From: Azadirachta indica
Lineage: Eukaryota; Streptophyta; Magnoliopsida; Sapindales; Meliaceae
Length of the DNA stretch: 64,000 nt
Reading direction: 5' to 3'
Assembly: GCA_022749755.1 (NCBI GenBank)
Contig: CM040451.1
Location: 16,500,825-16,564,824, forward strand
Shown here: positions 59,169 to 64,000 of the stretch, in pieces
Layout: the number at the start of each line of letters is the position of its first letter
Position numbering within the stretch: position 1 is the stretch's first letter
Notes under the pieces: generated by a model
The model's input: the letters and a program-made list of their open reading frames with translations, nothing else
Databases searched by the model: none
Told to the model about the DNA's origin: nothing
Translations under genes and position numbers: made by a program

Positions 59169-61470
59169 ATGCATGACTTAGGCTCGATGGACCACATCAA
59201 CGTCTCTTCATCATCCTCATCTAGCGTTTCCAGTGCGACTATGAGGCCTGGAATAGGCTCCGATAACGCCGAGGCTAGGCACGAGGCTATTGTTATCTCT
59301 GATAGCTCTTCTCATGACGTGCAAGGAGCATGGATCCTCAATGAACCGAGCTGGAGATCGGGTAGTTCTCCCAGACTTGGCTGTTACCTTAGGTAGATTA
59401 GCCTCTTCTGTTGGGGATGAGGCCGTGTCAGGTCACATGGTAGATCCTGGGGACGTTGACGCACTGGGGAGTCTTCATCTAGCGTAGAGGATGGCAATGC
59501 CGGCTTCGAGGATGATATCCTCAGTGCTGATTCTGAAGCAACCGAACCGAAGATGTCGAACACCGCTGACCCCGTTAGGCAATTTAGACCGTATGCGGCG
59601 GACCGGCTTGTTTCATCTGTAATCTGTGTCGACTTCAAAGCTTGTAGGAAAATACACCAGATTCTTGATGACATATGTCTCAGGTTGCCCGAAGTGGATG
59701 AATTCCCGAGTGAACCCAAGGAGGGGGAGATAGCCCTTCACGAAGAGCTTTTCCAATACAGGCTTAGGTTGCCTATTCAGAATACTTCGCCCGCCTTTTT
59801 ACTTCTTCGACATTCCTCCGTACCAATTAAACCTAAATGGCTGGCGGGTGATAACCAGGTTCTATGTGATCGAGCTGTCGCAGGAACCCCCACCCAGCAT
59901 TGAAGAAATTAGGTATTTTTATATGCTGAAGAAGAACCCAAAAATAGCCCCGGGTTCCACTATCTTCAGTCTCGGCGTCAGACCACCAAAATAGTCACTG
60001 GCTCCCCAACCTGCAATAAGGACTGGGAACACATGGTTTTTCGTGGGGGGAAATTGGGGTCAGTCTTCATAGAACGTGTGGGAATGGGTGGCCATGTTGT
60101 CACGGCACGAGAAATCGCATGTTGGCTGGCTGTGCTGGGGTGTGACAACTCAAGCACATTGATGTTTCATGGTGCAAAGTCGGCTTCAGTCTCAAGGGCT
60201 ATTATGTAGAGGGGACTTAGACCACCCCTGCCCGAACTGGTCGGGGACTGAAGCCGTCCTCCTGATGAGGCCAAGGTAGTAGGCCGAAACCAGTTAAATA
60301 TGCGACGGGCTAACAAGGCTTACCCTCGACATGGGGGTCTACGAGGGTGCCGCACGTGCCTTTCCGCTGGGCGCGTGACAATGTGCCCACCACTTTTTAA
60401 ACTGAAGGTAATCTCGATCTATACTTTGGGTTTTGTTTTGTTGTTTTCTTCCCTTTTGAATTTCAATTTCTCGATTGTACTATCTGCTGATCTGACCATT
60501 GATTTGGCTCTTTTCCAGTTGATTTTGTGGGGAAAGGCTAGTTGGCTTGCCGACGCTGCCTTAGAAGAATTTTTGCGGGAAGAGCTGCTGCTGGTGATCA
60601 GGGAAAGTCTCCCCTCAGATTACTTGGTGGGCTCGGGCTTATTCGTCAGCTCTATCTCGGGAAGAACTTCTCGCGGCTAAAAAAGAGGGGAAAACTAGTA
60701 CTTCGACCCCGAACTTGATTTCATGCCTGTCGACTCCTGAATCATTTCATTTTTCCTTCGTGTAGAAAGGCTTCAAAACAACTGGGAAGAGCGTCTGCTG
60801 AAAGGCGCCTGAAGCAACCTTGAAGCGTTACTTGAGAAATCAAAACAAGGGGAAAATGGGCTCAGCCCTGGTCAGGGTTCCAAGAATCTTCCTCCACATC
60901 AGATTAAGAAGGCCCCTGTCAATTGTGGCTCGATGGATAAGGGGAAGAGCTTGGCGGCTATTCCAGAGCAAGGGCTTGAAGTTCCCCCAAAGCGGCCGGC
61001 AGATTGGATCGAAAGGGAGGGTGAATCGAGTACTCACAGCCCTTGAAGCGGCGAAAGATCCGATCGCAGGCTCGGACAAGAGCGCTTTAGGGGAGGCTCT
61101 TTCCTGAGACCTGCCCCGGAATGAGCGAGGGGATTATGCTCATTTAATGCAGACCATGAGCGACCTCGGAGTATTCGTCACCACTGAATCCACGAAGCCA
61201 TTAAAAGTAAGCCAACGGAGTAAGCTTTAGCCCTCTTCCATAAGTGGGCTTGTCTGGTTAATATTCACTCCTTCCTTTTTTTCATATTTTCCGAGCTCTT
61301 TGTTACGGAGCCAAGTTGGCCTTTTGGCAGCCCCTTCATGGCCTGTCCCTTCACAAGGAAAGTGCCAAAGGGAATTCTTCCGCTGTTGCCTTGACTCAGG
61401 AGACGATCTCCGAGCTCAAGGCAGCAAATGTAAAGCTGCTGAAACGTAAGGCAAAAATGAAATGTCAGCT
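59169..61470 (+). mobile_element. Gypsy-type 'Transposase_28' gag-like ORF set, copy 2, decayed
   Basis: Same content as 40201-42500. One missing G at about 59780 changes RLPIQEYF to RLPIQNTS, and single-repeat differences near 60276 and 60373 alter another frame. Copy 1 retains the more family-like reading at the first site, which suggests the indels in copy 2 are errors or new decay. Confidence 0.65.
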
Positions 61471-62626
61471 TCCATAAATCTCAATCAGAACCTATTAAAA
61501 GCGTGTTTGAGAAACCAATGCTAATTAATTATCATAGACAGAATGCCAAGCCAAACGTATTTTTCTAGATTTATAAATAAATATTTGACAATCCATTTTC
61601 TAGTAACCATTTTTTAAATTTATAAATGTCTGGGGAAGTACCGACCATAAACACGGCAGACCATCAGAAGAGTGTGGTCGGCTTCGATAATTTCCCGAGA
61701 CTAAATGGCACATGCAGGACCGAATAATGGTGGAGTTGCCTAAAAATACATACAAGCTCCAATTGTTGGTAAACTGTGTCTCCAATTGAGTACACAGGCA
61801 TAAAAAAATAATAGTGAATTTAGATTTTCAATCAGATGTGAATTTTTGAGTGAAGCCAAACTAGATCTAATCAAAATTCTTGATGTTTGATAGATTTTTA
61901 ATATCTGTATATTATATATGTAATGTGTAATATTAAAAAAATTATGTAGAATAAGTTTACTGTGAGATATGCGACAAAAATTAACGGATAATAAAAAATT
62001 TCTTATAAGCCCTTTTTTATAAAACTTATATTTAAATAAAAATTTATAATTATTTACATAAATTCACATAAAATAAGAAAAATAATTATAATTTTTAAAA
62101 TTTTTTACACCTTTTATATTATTTATAAATTTATATGAAAACATGTCTTAAATTAGAATTAAAACGACCACAGTGAAACTGAACCGAATTAAAAAATTGA
62201 ATCGAACCTGATTTGTCTCACCCCTTAATTCAGTTTGATTCTACAATTCATGTATTTCGGTTCGACTTAGGTTTTAAATGAAGCAACTGAACTCATTCCG
62301 CCCACTTCTAATTCCAACGAAGGGGCAGTTGGCTTATTTGACATAAACTTGTTGGAAAAAACTATTAAAATAAAATTATCTAAAATGTTTTCGATCAAAT
62401 TGATAGACAAAAATAAAAAAGGTTTTATTGATAAATAAGTGAAATAATTGGATTGGGGTAATATTTACTAAATTGTTAAGGACTAAAGTGACATTTACCA
62501 AGAAGAATCTAAAGTCAAAATTCAATCTCTTTGCAGATTTCTGTACGTACTCTTTTCAGATACCCTAAGTCGCCGTCAAGTATATTACACTCGCTAACTA
62601 CTTCGAAGCAGATCGGCGGATCCACG

Positions 62627-64000
62627 ATGCTTTTAGCCTCTAGCCTAGCCTCCAGATTCAAGTATGTGCTTTACAGCTTTACTTTTAAATTTAATAGTTT
62701 TCGGAGACCAAGCTACTTCGAAACAAGTCAGCATTTTGGTTGTTTATATGTATTGTAGGTTGGCCAAAATTACTTTAAAATTTAACAGCATCTATCAGGT
62801 GAGATTTATCTTATTTATTATTCTTTTTATAATCTCAAGATTCGCTATTTTGTTATTAAATTAATGGATGCTTTTGGAATTCTATATGTATCAAGGTTGC
62901 TCGTGGTTTCGGTGGGAGCGGAAACTCTGCCGCCCAAGAAGAAAGCCCTTTTAAAGTTAGTGACTCACCCATTATTATATTGGCAATTTGCTTATTATAT
63001 TTCACTAATTAGTTTTGAATTTTGTTATTGGTTGCTGGTGCTGTAGGATTATGAATATGATATACCGCAGGACATTCTCCCTTGTGAGATAGAAAATCCT
63101 GCATGTGACGTGATTCAAGAGGATTGGGTCCTTGTAAGAGGTAATAGCGGTAAGCAAGTATTTTGGTTGAATGGATGGATGGTTATTCAGTTTTATATAC
63201 GCACATTTTGCAGGCTTCAAATATGCCCCTGTTGTATGCCGAGCTCTGTATCAGGAGGGGTACAAGGCCCTGTTCACAGGGGGGGTCTGCGGCAATGAGA
63301 TGAGTGAGGGGGTTGAAATAGCAATGGCTGCAGTTGATAAATACTTAAAGCGGACAGCATTAAAGATCAGGCAAAAGAAAGAGATTGTCCAGATTTACAT
63401 TCTGAGTTTTGCTTAGTTTAGATTAGGAGTAGTTCGTTGGGAAGGATTATGCTGGACAATGGGTTGTTGTGATGTGTGTATGGCTTCAATTATTTTTATT
63501 ATTATTAGAGAGGTTGACAACAATTGATTCTTATTAGAGATACAATATACAAGACAGGTTATGTTTTAGTTTATTTTTTTTGGGGAAGACAATGCGGTAT
63601 TATTTGTTTATCATTATTTTTTACTGTTGGTTACTTGTTTATTTTGTCCACCCCTACACGTATAGCAATTTAAATTTTGTAAAAAGAGACAAACCAAAAT
63701 AGGAACATCTTTTTTTGTTTTTGTTTTCTAATTTTTTATAAGATTATGCTCTTCACCTTACTTTCTTTTAGTTGTTATATATATAACACTTTTCAACTAT
63801 AGATAGGAACATCATTTTTTTAGCTTTTGTTTTTTAATTTTTGTAAGATTATGATTTTTACGTTGCTGTTATTTAGTTGTTAAATTTAATACCTTTCAAT
63901 TATAATGTGACATGTTATAACATTAAGACATACTTTAGAGTGATGACAAATATATACCCTGATTTTATTTTTGTTTTTCCATGATTGGATGAGCTGTGCA
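62627..64000 (+). pseudogene. Chaperonin-60-like gene, copy 2, partial at window end
   Basis: Repeats the first five exons of the gene at 43661-47844: start MLLASSLASRF at 62627, and the exon with VVCRALYQEGYKAL to ILSFA at 63416. It runs off the window inside the following intron. A one-base difference inside the intron near 63150 and several A/T-run differences separate it from copy 1. The exon sequence I compared is the same. Confidence 0.7.

Larger units (their letters stand above)
57879..64000 (+). repeat. 6.1 kb direct duplication, copy 2 (runs off the window)
   Basis: Counterpart of 38910-45037. It begins within 'catctctgtttatgggct', so sequence left of 57879 shows what probably also lies left of copy 1. 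It continues to the last base of the window. Confidence 0.97.

Overview
This is an AT-rich nuclear window from a flowering plant, most likely a eudicot. The evidence is multi-exon genes with GT-AG introns, an ankyrin/PGG membrane-protein gene family, a cytosolic ribosomal protein gene with the plant telo-box plus site II promoter, and decayed plant LINE, copia-type and gypsy-type retroelements. I cannot name the species from sequence alone. Most of the window is gene-poor. A run of exactly 100 N at 38810-38909 marks a scaffold join.

Layout, left half (1-38.8 kb): two tandem-related ACD6/ITN1-type ankyrin-PGG genes lie on the minus strand. Copy A (939-4432) has a frameshift inside its PGG domain. 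Copy B (31220-34427) is open throughout and predicts 639 aa. Between them sits an inverted duplication of a 60S ribosomal protein L24 gene. The right arm (24400-26194, minus) is intact in five exons (165 aa). The left arm (15811-22134, plus) is a pseudogene with a nonsense codon, a damaged acceptor and a 4 kb insertion, carrying gypsy gag-protease and one LTR, in its last exon. The spacer between the arms holds a MITE-like element. A 3.7 kb LINE (27060-30743, minus), a copia gag fragment (13868-14790) and an RNase H remnant (7840-8067) fill other gaps. Several roughly 0.25-0.55 kb modules are repeated around the ankyrin genes.

Layout, right half (38.9-64 kb): a 6.1 kb block starts at the first base after the gap (38910-45037) and recurs at 57879-64000. 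The differences I see are small indels only, mainly in homopolymers and short tandem repeats. Each block holds a decayed gypsy-type 'Transposase_28' gag-like ORF set and the start of a chaperonin-60-like gene. Copy 1 of that gene is complete (43661-47844) but very divergent, with no recognisable ATP-loop motif. A rearranged, inverted fragment of the same gene lies at 51497-51867. At 54279-56732 is a multi-exon gene ending in a YqgF/RuvX-like (RNase H fold) domain, with two apparent +1 frameshifts. A coiled-coil fragment resembling the C-terminal part of the transposon protein follows immediately.

The most interesting points are the YqgF-like gene and the CPN60-like gene without its ATP loop, both lying between pieces of one transposon family; the RPL24 palindrome; and the question whether the 19 kb-spaced repeat is a real tandem duplication or an assembly artefact. 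The indel-only differences, and the frameshifts in otherwise well-conserved frames, make residual long-read indel error a serious alternative for several of the apparent pseudogenes.
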